Source: Selaginella moellendorffii (taxonomy: Eukaryota; Streptophyta; Lycopodiopsida; Selaginellales; Selaginellaceae). From it: a stretch of DNA of 64,000 nt. The notes beneath the pieces were generated by a model. It saw only the letters and a list, made by a program, of their open reading frames with translations. It was not told where the DNA came from and made no database searches. Of this stretch, positions 23,371-36,286 are shown piece after piece (positions within the stretch are counted from its first letter, which is position 1; each line of letters opens with the position of its first letter). Position numbers and translations under genes: made by a program. The DNA lies in contig NW_003314297.1 of the NCBI RefSeq assembly GCF_000143415.4, positions 705,612 to 769,611 on the forward strand, given 5' to 3'.

Positions 23371-24262
23371 AGGGGAAGAATTATTAGGCACCAATTTTGA
23401 CTATATGGTCAACATAAATAAAAAATTAGTTCAGGCATGGACTTAGGGTAAAAACGTGATTTTAAGCTCTTGAATGGAAATAAATATAATGCATGAGCAT
23501 ATTGAGATAGTAATGCACCAAATAAGACTACTTTGGTAAATTGACTTAAGATTCAACTTTTTCTAATGATAATTGCATAGAGGAGTGCTTGCTTTGGCTA
23601 GGCCAATATGAAAAAAAAATGGCTGCCAAACATATAGAGGCTTTAATGGCTATTCTAGTCTTAGATGGTGAAATTGGTTTAAGAAATGAGTTTTAGGCTA
23701 TTTTTTCTCTATGCTTTATGTGAATCTCAACACATTTAAGAGATATGTGCCACATGTTTAGAATCATATTGTCCATCCAAGTGTTAAACCTAACCCAACC
23801 TATTAAGGATGTTAACCTCATAGGGTTAAGGGGACATGTGTGTGTGCATGTGATCACCCCTTTAGCTCTTTAGCCAGTTGGCATAGAGTGTAAATAATAG
23901 GATCTTAACATTGGTATGATCAAGTGGAATAACGTTTTGAAAGAATATTCATTATGATGGATCTAGAAGGAGAATTAACACTATAGTATAGGGTATTTAG
24001 AGAGAGAAATAGAGGGGATATGATCTCTCCCTTTAGAGACAGAGATCATTGGTATCAGAGCCTAGTTTGATTCTCGTGGCTAAGAAGTGGGCAAAAATAT
24101 TCTAAAGGAATATTCAATATGGTGGATCTATAGGAAGAACCAAGGTTTAGTAGTACCCTAAAAGAAAGACTACGGTGACCAAAGTATGATTGCAAACGAT
24201 CATTCCCTAACAAGGGGAGGATTGTTAGGTACCAAACATTAATTTTTTTCAAGGACAAATTT
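23371..24262 (+). mobile_element. Small TRIM-like retroelement or tandem LTR remnant
   Basis: A polypurine tract AGGGGAAGAAT (23371-23381) precedes TATTAGGCACC. A PBS TGGTATCAGAGCC lies at 24050-24062. Only about 150 bp later a second polypurine tract AAGGGGAGGAT (24212-24222) precedes TGTTAGGTACC. That gives a candidate LTR of about 670 bp, a tiny internal part and the start of a second LTR. A near-copy of the PBS-proximal text also occurs at 23912-23980. The 3' LTR end is not resolved. Confidence 0.4.
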
Positions 24263-25390
24263 GAAGAGTTTATTGGCCCTTACATTCTATATTTAATCAT
24301 CTTTCAAACTATTCTCTTAGATTATTTATAATTCAATACATTTCTCATACCCTTATGAACAAAAGCTAAAACCTATAACTCTTTTGAGATCTTCACTCTC
24401 TTACACTGTACCACTCAGGTTTAGCTAAGTAGGAGCAAAATTAAATCACTAATATCAATTTTGATTGCTTTAACCAACTACAAAGTTAGACTTTAGACAC
24501 TTTTAATACCAAATTGCTTTGTGTTTTGATTATAACATTTCATCAGCAATACTTGAGGAAGGAGTAGTATGAGGTCTATTCATATATACCATATAGATAT
24601 AAACAAGATTAGCACAAGATAATCTAGATTATCACAAGCCTAATCAGACTTGTTGATCTAGAAAATGTTTGTATAAGTATAGGCCTTGGTTCTCTCACAC
24701 ATTATAAATTTAGATATTTATTTAAGCATTCAAACTCTTTGTTTTATAATATATTATAGTGGAAGGACTCAATCTTGTCAAACAAACTTAATTTTAACAA
24801 TAATTAATTATTTCAAAGATTAAAAATTATCTTAATAGTTATTTGTATGTATAATCAAATTATGTTATAAATATCTTAAACTTATAATAGAAATGTTTTT
24901 AAAGAATTTAGTAATTATTAAACTTGACTATTACTAATTACAATGTAATGATTATATTATTTTGTCTGTTTTCAATATACAATCAACTAAATATTTCAAT
25001 TTTTAACGTCTCTTTATTGTAATTTTTGAGTTATATTTATTAGTATAAAACAAGTACATGAAGATATTTAAATTTTGTAAAATACACATATTATTATTAT
25101 TATTTACTCAATATAATATATTTATTATTGTACTTATATAGTAAATTATAAAAATAATTAAATCTCACTTGCTGTTCATATTTTTTTAAATTGAAATGTT
25201 TTTTAGAATTTTTATTTATTTAATCTAAGTAAAATAAGCTTAATATAACCTATGTTTAAAATTTTAGTAAATAAGGAAACTCTATATATTATATAACAGT
25301 AATTTAATTTAGTAATTTAAATAAACCTAATTATACTAAGATAAATATATATTATATCACTAATTGTTTTTTGAGTATTTTCCAATTCTT
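24263..25390. other. Very AT-rich stretch, no gene seen
   Basis: AT-rich low-complexity DNA with no recognisable coding or structural content, ending in a G homopolymer near 25400. Confidence 0.6.
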
Positions 25391-25399
25391 TGACTTTGG

Positions 25400-26200
25400 G
25401 GGGGGGGGGGGGCAGGTTCTAAATGTATAGTAGGGATAGTGGCCAAAAGCATTGCTAACCACTTGAAATATTAATTTGGCTTCTACTAGACTATATCACT
25501 CTTTGAGCTTGGGTTTAACCCAAATTCTAGATGGTGGGGTACCCACTTTCTCACATTAAGCCAGTAGTATGCCAAAATTATGCTATACTTTGCTAACATT
25601 ATTTTGTTTGCAAGAGCTAAATTGTAGTGCATTGTAGTGCACATGGTTTTTACCTTTTATCCTATGATGATTTATCATAAGATAACCATGAAGCGGAACC
25701 TAAACCCTTTATATGCCACGTGTTACATGCCACATGTCCAAAGGATAGTGGTGCAAAACCCAAATTTCAGGGCCTTGGGCTATTGAACGAAGAGATGGTG
25801 CCAAATTCCCAAGCATAGAGTTCAAGAGTACTGGCACTGGAGCACAGAATGACTCTCAAGCATACAACCCAAGGAACGAAAAAACAAAAACATGAAGTGA
25901 CTTGGAACAATCTTAAAGTATCTAACATCTTAATGCCAAGATTAGCATGCAAAACGAAGCCAAACAAAGTGTGGTGCTATTTTACTATACCGGTGGCCTA
26001 AAATAAAGATATGGGTACTCCACCAACTAGCATAGAATGGAACTTGGGTTTAGACCCAAGCCAAACACAAAACAAAGATAAACATGCAAGCAAGAGCTAA
26101 ACTATGCCTTATGTTAATTGGCCATACCTAATTTACCCATTATCCCTACTATACATTTGAAACCCCTTATATCCCCCCACCCTTTGGGCTTTCACCCCAA
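25400..26200. repeat. Large inverted-repeat element next to a G homopolymer
   Basis: The left arm (about 25415-25645) contains AAATGTATAGTAGGGATA and GCTTGGGTTTAACCCAA. The right arm (about 25985-26165) carries the complements TATCCCTACTATACATTT and TTGGGTTTAGACCCAA in inverse order. The right part continues CCCTTTGGGCTTTCACCCC, which resembles the A/B family LTR in minus orientation. It is probably two inverted, decayed LTR pieces or a foldback element. Confidence 0.55.
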
Positions 26201-26859
26201 ACCACCTTTAGTATTGAGAGTTAGTCTCTAGGACAAACTTGAAACTTATTAAATATGGAATGTCTTTAGATTGCGAATTTAGACACAAAATGAACACCAT
26301 TGTGTTTAGGATAATCTCTACATTTTGTAAATATGCCAAATGAGCAAATTTAGACACTTTCTATAAATAGCATTTGGGACTGAATGGTACTAACACAAAG
26401 TGCATGATAGCGAGGGTGTTTGGTAGACACGGTAAGCTATCATTTAGCGAATATTAAGGGATCAAGCTCAATATCGCAGGGATTCTCAACACTAGCAAGT
26501 GTAAGCCAACAAATAAGTTTCTCTAACCAAGTCAAGTATGCTTAAGTAATAGCATTTAGGAATTCCGCCTTTATGTTAATTTGGTCAAGTGCACATACGA
26601 AGACTAGTTTCTAAACTAGTTTAGGTGGAAACTAATAAAGAATTCAACAATACCGACCTTTTGTTGTCATGGCAGTAAGGAAAGAATATCTGAAAGAATA
26701 TCTGAAAGAATTAACTAAAAGGTAACTTTCGATACCTGAAATCACATTCACAACATATACCCTATCTTTCTCCCCTTAAGTTAACTAAAAAAGGGGTAAT
26801 TGTTTGATAAGAAAGCTTTTAATGGTTATTTTATCCCTATTTATCCCCCAAGGTTCCAC

Positions 26860-27640
26860 GGTGATAGTATATCTAAATCTCATCTTATGATGACATGCAC
26901 TAAATTCACCCCCCAAAGTTTCATAGTAATAGTATATCTAAATCTCATCCCATGATGACATGCACTACACTCACTTCAAAGATGTCAATGTCCTTATTGA
27001 CTTAACTATTAAGCCAAAAAGAACTAACACTTCCATATCCTCATTGACTATTGACTAACAATCCTTTCATTATGTAAAATCTCAGCCTATAATGACATAT
27101 GCTACACACATTTCAAAGATGTCAATGTCCTTATTGACTTGATTACTAAGCCAAAAGGAATTAACACTTCCATATCCTCATTGACTATTGATTGACAATC
27201 CTTCTATTGTATAATATATTTAAATCTCATCTTATAATAACATGCACTACACTCACTTCAAAGATGTCAATGTCTTCATAACCCCTATTGAGCCAAAGGG
27301 AACTAACACTTCTATATCTTTATTGACTATTGACTAACAATCCTTTCATTATGTAGTATATTTAAATTTTATCCCATGATGACATGCACTACACTCACTT
27401 TAAAGATGTCAATGTCTTCATAACCATTATTGAGCCAAAGGGAACTAACACCTTCATATCCTCATTGACTATTTACTAACACTCTTTCCATTGTATAGTA
27501 TATCTAAATCTTATCCTATGATGATATGCACTATAGTCACGTCAAAGATGTCAATGTCCTTATTGACTTGACTAATAACCTTTATTGAGCTAAAAGGAAC
27601 TAACACCTTCATATCCTCATTGACTATTGACTAACAATCC
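26860..27640. repeat. Tandem repeat of about 141 bp, five to six units
   Basis: The marker AGTATATCTAAATCTCATC recurs with small changes at about 26867, 26930, 27072, 27213, 27356 and 27495. From 26930 on, spacing is 140-143 bp. Units contain TTCAAAGATGTCAATGTC and CATATCCTCATTGACTATTG. No coding potential seen. Confidence 0.85.
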
Positions 27641-27649
27641 TTATATTGT

Positions 27650-27980
27650 GTAAACTAGTTATTCCATATTGTGAGATAATTAATCATTCACCCATACCAT
27701 AGTCCCACGGTAAATTGTGTAGACCAACTATTCCATGTTATAAGGTAACTAATCACCCACCCATACCACAGTCCCACAATAAATACTTTCTTCTATAGAG
27801 CATCCACAAGAGAACTAACACCTCTATATCCTCATTGACTATTGATTAACAATTATTCCATTGTGTAGATTAAATGTTCCATGTTGTGAGGTAATTAGTC
27901 ATAAATTGTGTAAACTAACTATTCCATGTTGTGAGGTAACTAATTATCCATCCATACCACAATCCCACAGTAGATACCTT
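27650..27980. repeat. Second short tandem repeat block
   Basis: Three to four copies of a unit of about 65-70 bp with CTATTCCATGTTGTGAGGTA and CATACCACAGTCCCAC, directly downstream of the 141-bp array and mixed with its TCATTGACTATTG segment. Confidence 0.7.
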
Positions 27981-27989
27981 GTCTGTAGA

Positions 27990-28900
27990 ACATCCATAAA
28001 AGGAAGGACATAATATATATAATTTCAAATTTAGGAGTAAGAATATATTTTACTCAAATGTATATTATATTTTAAGTAATCACTAATAAATAGGAATCAA
28101 ACCCATGCCATTTGCTCTAATACCACATGTAACACACTCTACCTCTCTCCTTTAATTAGAAAAGGGGCAATTGCTTAATAAAAGAGCCTTTAGTAGCTAT
28201 TTTATTCCTATTTATCCCCCAAGGTTTCATAGTAATTGTATATCCAAATTCCATCCTACAATGACATATGTTATATAAATGTAGAGAGTAAATGCTCATA
28301 AGGGATTTTAATGTATATTAAACCCTCATTTAGCATAATAGGCTTGGAGACCAAATATACATGCACTATAAACTTGTATCACCTATGAGGTGCAATTTCC
28401 ATTTCTCATATAGGAGTCTCATTTGTTTGTGAGATATACCAAAAAAGAGTTACATTTTAAAATCGCAAAGCTTATGAAAGAAGATTAAAGAAAATAGCGG
28501 GTGAGATTGACTGGAAGAATATGCATCTTATCAGAGATAAAAAGTTATATCTCAATTTAATTTTATTTTTACACAAACATTAAACAGTAGTATAAAGTGG
28601 CATAGTATCAATCCAAACTTTTTTTCATTTTTATGGGTAGATTACACAAAACTTGCAATAAATTAAAAGAATCCTCCACCACACAGAGAGGTGGCATGAT
28701 ATCCATCCAAACCATAAAAAGATAGCCTATGGTTAAGGATGCCAAATATATAAACATTGATATCTTTTTGCTATTCACTAAAGAGAGTTAATTTATATGA
28801 TAACTTTAAGCCTTGCTTTTTCCATACATGGCATGAAAAATGGTATAGGCCTAAAAAATAATTTTAGAACATGTTTGGAAAGTTTGAATTTAAAGTATAT
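27990..28900. other. AT-rich intergenic DNA, no gene seen
   Basis: No readable gene. One more degenerate copy of the GTATATCCAAAT unit at about 28238 shows the tandem repeat once extended further. Confidence 0.5.
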
Positions 28901-28903
28901 TTT

Positions 28904-29152
28904 TCAAGATTTGATGCCAAAGCCTACTCCTCCCCTGCCACCTGGGTTTGGGGTCTTCAAAAATCTGCCTTTCGAAAACACTAGGTTTGGCATGACTAAA
29001 CCACTATATCCAATAAATGATATACCTTGCTGCATAGATTCCTCCCATGTGCAATCACATATTGCCATATTTGTTCCGAGATATTCATTAATAAAAGAAT
29101 AAAAATTTTCTGGTGTCTCAAAAGCCCACCCACAACAACCATTGCCTGACAC
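28904..29152 (-). other. Unrecognised ORF, 82 codons, possibly an exon remnant
   Basis: An open frame with balanced amino-acid composition (ETPENFYSFINEYLGTN, CTWEESMQQGISFIGYSG) in an otherwise AT-rich area. It opens with GTG, not ATG, so it may be an exon fragment. I do not recognise it and see no neighbouring exons. Confidence 0.25.
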
Positions 29153-29714
29153 TAAAGAGCTAGATAACTTAAGGGAGATTACTAATGTATTTAGGAGGAA
29201 CTTAGTTGAAGGCGACTGGGAGCATCCGAGCCATGTGATGGAGCGGGCACTTGTCGCCCACTATGCACTCTTCCTTCACTTTCTGATTGAACCTAATTTT
29301 GCTAGATCGCTTTCATACTGCCACTCGATTCCTCTCTCTTTCGGCGTCTCCATTATCAAATCGATCAATCCATTGATCTCCTGTCCCAGGTGCCGTGATT
29401 TGGTTCCGTTTTGGATCCATCATCTTTTCAGCATTTTAATATATCCAACGTTTTTTCTACGCGACCGTGCAGTGTGGGGTCTCCTGTGGATTTTACGACA
29501 ATGCTTCCCAGACGAGCATCGAGGATTCCGCGACCACTGTTTGCATGATTTTGGTCGCTTCAAAGTGGTGAGCTTCCTCATATCTTTCCTTCCTCAAAGT
29601 TGGCTCTCTCGTCTCTCTTTTTCTTCCTTGCCTGCCTTCTCGTGCGTTTTCTTGGCTGTACGTAGATTCCAGTCTCATTGAATTTGGTGATTGGTTTTTT
29701 TGGTGTAAGCAGCG

Positions 29715-31577
29715 ATGCATTCGATCTGTCTCAAGAGCATGGAACACGCGACCAAGAACGCCGCGGCCATCCAACGCGAGCTCCTGCAGCAAATCCTGGA
29801 GAAGAACGCCGGGACCGAGTACCTTACGCGGCATGGCCTGGACGAGGAATCCAACCTCGTCGATGGCTTCTACAAGCTACCCCTCGTAGAGTACAATGAC
29901 ATCGAAGCGGACATCAAGCGTATTGCGGACGGCGACACTGGAAGAATACTTTGCTCCGATCCAATCTCACAGTTCTTCATCAGGTGTGTGGTTTCCGCAA
30001 AGTTTCGTTCTTCCTTGTCAAATTCTTTCTCAGCTCAGGGACGACGACCGGACGATCCAAACTCATCCCGGTGACGAAAGAAGCCGTGGATCAAGCGCAC
30101 AAGAGGCCAGTCGAACTCTCGATTCTTCCATCCACCACTGATATCTCTGGCTTGGCACAGGGTGTTCACGATCAATCCGGACGAAACTTACTTGGCATTC
30201 TGGTTCGCGAGCAAGCAGTCCCTCACGAAAGGTGGCTTCAAGGCCGAGACTGTCACAACCAGCGGTCTCAACAGCGCTCACTTCAAGCGAGCAGCCGCAT
30301 CCTTCGTCACCCCGCACAAGATCTTCCAGTCCACCAGCATGTACCAGTGCCTCTACTGCCACCTTCTCTGCGGCCTCCTCCGCCGCGAGGAAGTCACCGT
30401 CGTGATCTCGGCCTTCGCCTTCGCACTGACCGAGGCTTTCCGGGTGCTGGAGCAAGTCTGGTCGGAGCTGCTCGAGGACATCGAGGCTGGAAGCTTGAGC
30501 TCGAGGATCACAGACCCGACTTTGCGGCTCGCTATGTCCGGCATTGCTCCTCCCAGTCCCGAGCTCGCAGAGCAGCTGAGAAGGGAGTTTCGATCGTTTA
30601 GCATGGACGGGATCGTCCAGCGCCTGTGGCCCAACGCGAAGTCTGTGGTAGCTGTCACAACCGGAGCCATGGCACCATACGCCCCGAGGCTGCGAGCTCT
30701 TGCTGGAAAAACTCCGGTGGTTTGCGGAAACTACTTCAGCTCCGAGTGCTTGATCGGGATCAACCTCAGCCCGGCCTCGTCGCCAGCCACTTTCACCGTC
30801 AACCCGGAGTTTGCGTACTTCGAGTTTCTTAGCTACCACGACGGTGAAACCAAGTTGAATGGCCTGGAGGAGCAACGTCCCGTTGGTCTCACGGAGGTGA
30901 TGATCGGAGAGAAGTATGAGATCGTGGTGACAACTCGATCTGGTACGTTTTGCTTCCAAGTTCTTCGTTTTTCTCCCTGTCAGACCTTGGAGTTCACAGG
31001 TCTCTATCGATACAGGCTCGGAGATGTCGTCCAAGTGGCCGGCTTCTTCAACTCGAGCCCGAGCCTGAGATTTCTTTTCCGGAGAAACGTGGTGATGAGC
31101 GTAGCCACTGACAAAACGGACGAGTTCGAGCTCCAGGCCGTAGTCCACAAGGCCTCATTGCTGCTGCGGAGCTCAAGCCAGCTCCACGACTTTGCAGGCT
31201 ACGCCGACTTCTCGTCCATCCCGGGACATTACGCCATCTTCTGGGAGCTCAACCACGGCGGCTCCATGGATCCGAGCACCCTGCAAGACTGCTGTGAGCT
31301 CCTGGACGTGTCTCTCAACGATCCTTACTTGCGCGGGAGGAGTAGTGGAGCCATCGGTCCTCTAAAGCTGTGCGTGGTGAGGGGCGGGAGCTTTAGAGAG
31401 CTGTTTGAGCAGCACGTCGCGAGAGGCGGGAGTGGAAGCCAGTACAAATCTTGTCGCTGCGTCGCGAGCAAACAAGCCATTGATCTACTGCGAAGAAACA
31501 CTCTCCAGCAAGCCTTAAGTTCGAAGTTTCCAAATCCCTGGAAACTAAGTATTAAGTCTCTGGAGCTTGACCAATAA
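29715..31577 (+). CDS. GH3-family acyl-acid amido synthetase, reading frame broken near 30100-30160
   Basis: GH3 enzymes adenylate plant hormones (jasmonate, auxin, benzoates) and couple them to amino acids in the cytosol. Exon 1 is 29715-29983. A 50-nt intron gives a clean junction that makes the ATP-binding SSGTTTGRSKLIP motif (exon from 30034). Downstream, YLAFWFASKQ, VTTSG, the GLYRYRLGDVVQVAGF motif, TDEFELQ and the C-terminal QYKSCRC block are present, with a stop at 31575-31577. A second intron (30943-30999, 57 nt) is needed to build the GLYRYRLGD motif. Between DQAHKR (about 30100) and VFTINPDE (30162) the frame shifts by +1, and I find no GT-AG pair of fitting phase. This may be a real frameshift, an assembly error or an unusual intron. 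Substrate class cannot be told. Confidence 0.85.
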
Positions 31578-31788
31578 TCATGTAGCCATTTTTACCGTGA
31601 TCGTTATCGCGACTGACAAAACGAGATCTTCCTCGTTTGGATTTGGAGAGCTTGCATCTGCGAGAACTAACAGCACCTACTTTACAACATCGGTGTCTTG
31701 AGCCGAGACAAGGGGAATGAAAATCAATCTTTCACCTACACCCAAACCACATCGTGAGAAGAACAGCATAAATGAAAATGAGAATTAC

Positions 31789-34700
31789 TTACACCGGAAG
31801 GTCTTCTTCCGTGCCTGTGAGCACCGTAGCTTTCTTCCGGGTTCTCATTGAGTGCTGCGAAGAAGAAGGCGGGGACAGCACAGTAGTTGGTCCTTTTTGC
31901 TTGAGCTTCTGTCGCACTTGGTAGAGAGGAGTGTCATCGTCATCTTCTATCTGGTCCTCCGACTCCGATGGTTGCTCCTCGTCGCTCTCGGACTCATCTC
32001 CAAACAGCTTCTTCTTGTTGTTAGTCTTGGCGTTTCTAGGTGGCCGAGGAGGCTGGTCATGCTTTCCTGGAAAACAAAGAAAAAACAAAAGCAGATGAAA
32101 TAGAAAGAAAAAAGTCACTACTGACCTGGAGCTTCTGTTTTCGACACCCTCTCCTGGAGATGCTCCAGGAATGTCTGATATGGACGCCATCCAGTCGGAT
32201 CTTGATCTACATCGTCGTCGTTTACCCTGCTTTGCACGTTCTCGATGCTGCAAGCGCAAGTGAGTGGCTTACAACGCAAGGAAATATAAGAGAACTTACA
32301 TATCTCGTATGTCGGCTGCAGCTAATCTTTGTAAGAATGGTAAAACGCACGCCTCGAGAAATGACAACTGCGTGGGAGTATCTTCAAACGCATGCTCCAC
32401 GCCATTTCTTACGAGCTTTAAGATGCTTGGCCTGTGGATGTTACGGGCGAAACCGGAAAATGTCGCTGAAAGACGGTTCGCTAGCTCCTTACAAAGCTCA
32501 AATGATTTAGGCTTTGCTTCTTCATCGTCCTCTAAATGTCTGCTGTAGGCCTGAAATTTTTTCCAGAGTCACAACATGCTTTGCACAAGCTGGCTCACCT
32601 TCTTCATAGCGTCTAGATAGAGGCTACATAGCTCTTGGGACTTCATATTCTTTTTGAAGACGAGAATTAGCTGCTTTATGGTCTCCTCGACTCCCTTGCC
32701 ATGGAGCACGTAGTGCGATATGATCTCCGACCCAATAAAGTCCTGAAATTTCAAGCTTTGTAGTCCCTCTGAAACTTTCAAAAGGAGACGTACCTTAGGA
32801 ATCATTTCATGCGCAACTAGCTTTGCAGCCGACGTGATAACGATATCTTTCTGGCTAAAGTAATCCGCTTCTTCCTCTCGCTCTACCTCCATGTCGTCGT
32901 CATCTGAATCTGAAAGTAAAGATTCAGTTGTTTATCACCATCTACACTAAATATTTTTACCAGGTACAGATAGCCTGAGTTCGCACAGCTCCCAAAACTT
33001 CTCCAACCTCTCTGAAGAGGGAGAAAACCCCAATCGTTCAATTTTCGTAGAGGACAGCTTTTCTTTGCTGAATAGGCTGCAAAGGTCCGAGAAAATGGTG
33101 CAAATCTGGGATCACGTGAGAGTTAGCTTCTGAGTGATTCGTCAGGTTCAAGACCTACCGTAGAACTTAGCAAGGACTTGGTCTGCCCGTCACTGAAACT
33201 CGAAATAACATTGTCCATCTGAGTTTCAAGGTGCTTATAAAGTGTAGATCTCTTGGTTATAAGACTCGTTAATTGATTCTCATCTGGATTATCGTGGTCA
33301 ATACTTTTGAGATACCATATCACATACAGAAATATGTTTGTCAAATCTAATTGCACAGCCTGAAGCAAGTAGGGTTGTAAGATAGAAAACAATAAAAGGA
33401 ACTATACCTCGTCTTCCAAATCACTGAAGTCTTCCAGAAGTGTGAGTAGATCTTTGTAGAGCTCTTCATTATTTATAGGCATTGCCAACTGCAAATGCTG
33501 TAACCGTCGTAAGTTCACCGTAAGAGAATAGTCGTCTTCAGTTTCCTGATGAACTCGAGTCAGTACAAGGCAGAAACAACGGTATCGAAAACGTTACCCC
33601 CGCGTGCTCAATGGCCGATCTCAGTTTGCGAATAACTTCATCAGTCGTTTCTTTCAAAACGCGTTGAGCAGCATCTTGAAGATCTGCCTTCGTCTCACTA
33701 GCGCAAAAGACTAAAGTGTTGACACATGTTTGCAACGTCTTGCGGTCCCCATGTTTAAAGAACGCGTCCCTTGTGAGCTCAAGAGATGAAATGCAGCTCT
33801 AATCGCAATACACAAAATAATTTAGACTATCATGCAGTTGTGTATGTACCTGTTCTTGCTGCTTTAATGAATAGAGATCAAGATTCATATGTTGCATGAT
33901 CTCAACGATATAACACACTTTAGATTTGTCCGCAAGATATTTCCTTAACAACTTCGGATGAGGCTTGATCATTGCCGTTGTCAATTTCTTCTTACTGGAC
34001 TCAAAAGCCTCCTGCAGGATAGCAAATCAACAATTCTGTCAAACCATAGACAAAATACCTTCTGCGCCTTCGTTAGTGTTGCCTTGCGACTGTCAATGGT
34101 AGGCACCAGTTTCTCACCAACTGATCTCTTTGCAGAACCACCAAGAACCCTGCATAAACTTGCAATATCAACATCTGTCAGCTCCTGATTCTCACTGTCA
34201 TCCAGTAGCATCGAAATTAGGCACTTCCAGTCCTACAACACACAGCTTAGAGGGGAGTGGTGAAGAAAAGGAAAATGACAAACCTGCATAGCCTTCATTT
34301 CTTCCCAGACAGCATCGATAACATAATCGCTTAGAATGGGATCACTTGCGAAGTCTTTCAGGATCGTTAGCAATCTCTTTAACTGGACATCAGATTTATC
34401 GCTGTCCTCGCCTTCTGTAGAGAAAAAAAGTTTTAAGTGGCTCTAAACAGCATAATACACACCTTCTGCGTTTGGCACGGCAATCATCTGCTCATAAACT
34501 AGCTGCCCTACAGCGTGACGAATCGAAGGCGATTCATCGATCAAAAGATCGTACAGAGGGCTCACGTCTTTGATAAGTTGATGCCTGATTCATTGCACAA
34601 CTTAGTGATTAATCGCAGCAAAACCAAAACGCACCTTAGCAGCTGTTTAAACAAGCCGATGGCGCTCACTGCAACACTTATATCAACATCATCCGCTAGT

Positions 34701-36286
34701 TCGATCATTCGATTAGAAAACCGTTGTGTAAATAGCGCCATAGAAGGTACATTATCATCAATCTCGTAGATAGCTCGGAGAGCCTCAATAGAGCTCTTGC
34801 GGACGGCTACGTTCTTCACAATGTACAGTTAGAAGGCATGCAAGCGGGAAAGCTTTTCATACCTTATCGCTGAGCGTCCATCCGATATACTTTAGATAGA
34901 GGTCATTGAGGAAGTAGGACGGGTATGATATAACCCATCCACCAATGGCTTTGACGCATGCAACTCTGAAATCTACGTCGACGTCACGATACCGATGCAT
35001 AAAGAGCCTGGGAAGGAATTCATAATCAGAAAATTGAACCTTAGAGAAAAATGATCGTACCCGCGGATTATGGCCTGGATCATACCCTCGATTTTTGTTA
35101 TTTTATCGTGCGTTTGAGACAGGACTTTGTTGAGCGACTCGATGCGTGCAGCATCCTTCCGTTTCTTCTTTTCCTCGGCAATAAGCTGGCGCTGTTTCGT
35201 TTCCCGAGATTGAGAAAGCGTCTTTGCAACGGTGACAAATGATGTCGCGAGCTGAAGTCCGATGAGCGTCGAGACATGCCGGAAGTGCCTAGGCGGGGTG
35301 CTGAAGAGGCCAACGTGAGAACGAAAGTAAGCAGAACTTTTTTTTAACTTGCCATGAGAGCGCCGTCACAAAGTTTATGCACATCTCCATAAGTTGTTCG
35401 TCAAAAAGTGGTCCGTTTTGGCATTCTAGAACGAAGGTATCCCAGAATAATGTCAGATTGTCTTTAAAACCACGCAGATCCTTTTGCTTCGACGTAACAA
35501 AATCTTCCACATCCCCCTATTTCGCAGGCAATGAGTACTGAAAACAAAAACTGGACAAAACAGTCACGTACCGCTTTAGCCTGACTAACAAGCTCGAGAA
35601 CAACCTCATCAACATTAATTTCGTCGAGTAAATCTTCGTCAATATTGTACTTCGCACCGCAAGCCTTGATAGACGAGCGTAAGGAAAAACCGTGGCAAGA
35701 ACAAATGAAAATCCCACAAAAGCTAACCTCAAATATACACATAATAAGTTCGCATGTCGCCGGCCGCTGGCTTGATTCGTAGCGATCAATCCAGTTCTTC
35801 ACAGCTCGAGGAACAAGCTTCCCATTATGCTTGATCACGTCTGAGAAAAGTTGCCAATGCTTCAACGCGGCCAGAAGAAAAGACAATACCCTCACCTATT
35901 AAGCTTTGTCGATCATCACTGGAATCCTCAGACTGCCTGTTCTTCCTCTTTTTTCCTCGATCATCTTGCTCCAAACTGCTGTCTTTCCCACTCTCGGACT
36001 CCAAAGACACTTGCCGCTTGCGACGTTTCTGTGAAAGATTTCAGACATCTCCAAAAATGTTGAAATTCCTACCGGAGGAAGCCCATCTCCCCGCGCCGCA
36101 GCTCCCCGCTTCTTGGATTGCGCCGGTTCTTGCGCCGAGCCCTCCTCATCGCTGCTGCTCGCGTTCACTCTACCTCAAGGATGCATCAGTCTAGCCCTGC
36201 CAAGAGACGAGATCACACTTACTCCTGCCACAGCCGCGTCTTCTCCAATTCCTCCCTGCTGAGCCTGCGCCTACTGCTCGACGCCA
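31789..36286 (-). CDS. SCC3: Cohesin subunit SCC3 (STAG/SA family)
   Basis: SCC3 binds the SMC1-SMC3-SCC1 ring and helps load and keep cohesin on chromatin in the nucleus. The gene reads on the minus strand from ATG 36286-36284 to the stop at 31789 in about twenty exons with introns of mostly 50-70 nt. Exon 1 is 36286-36223, exon 2 is 36169-36073, then KRRKRQVSLE. The STAG domain follows (KLVPRAVKNWIDRYE, then GFKDNLTLFWDTFV). The stromalin conservative domain is around 34830-35040 (FRVACVKAIGGWVISYP, YLKYIGWTLSDK). Helical HEAT-like repeats follow down to an acidic tail (ESESDEEQPSESEDQIEDDDD) and a basic end. It converges on the GH3 gene, with stops about 210 bp apart. No break was noticed in the exons checked. 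Confidence 0.93.

Noticed and set aside
26860-27980. CRISPR-like array
   Set aside because: The repeat units are contiguous 141-bp tandem copies without unique spacers, in a plant nuclear genome.
29142-29681. 179-codon plus ORF upstream of GH3
   Set aside because: No recognisable motif, lies in the likely promoter/5' UTR, and differs from plant protein composition.
30063-31148. 361-codon ORF antisense to the GH3 gene
   Set aside because: Shadow of the GC-rich GH3 exons; the plus strand has clear family motifs.
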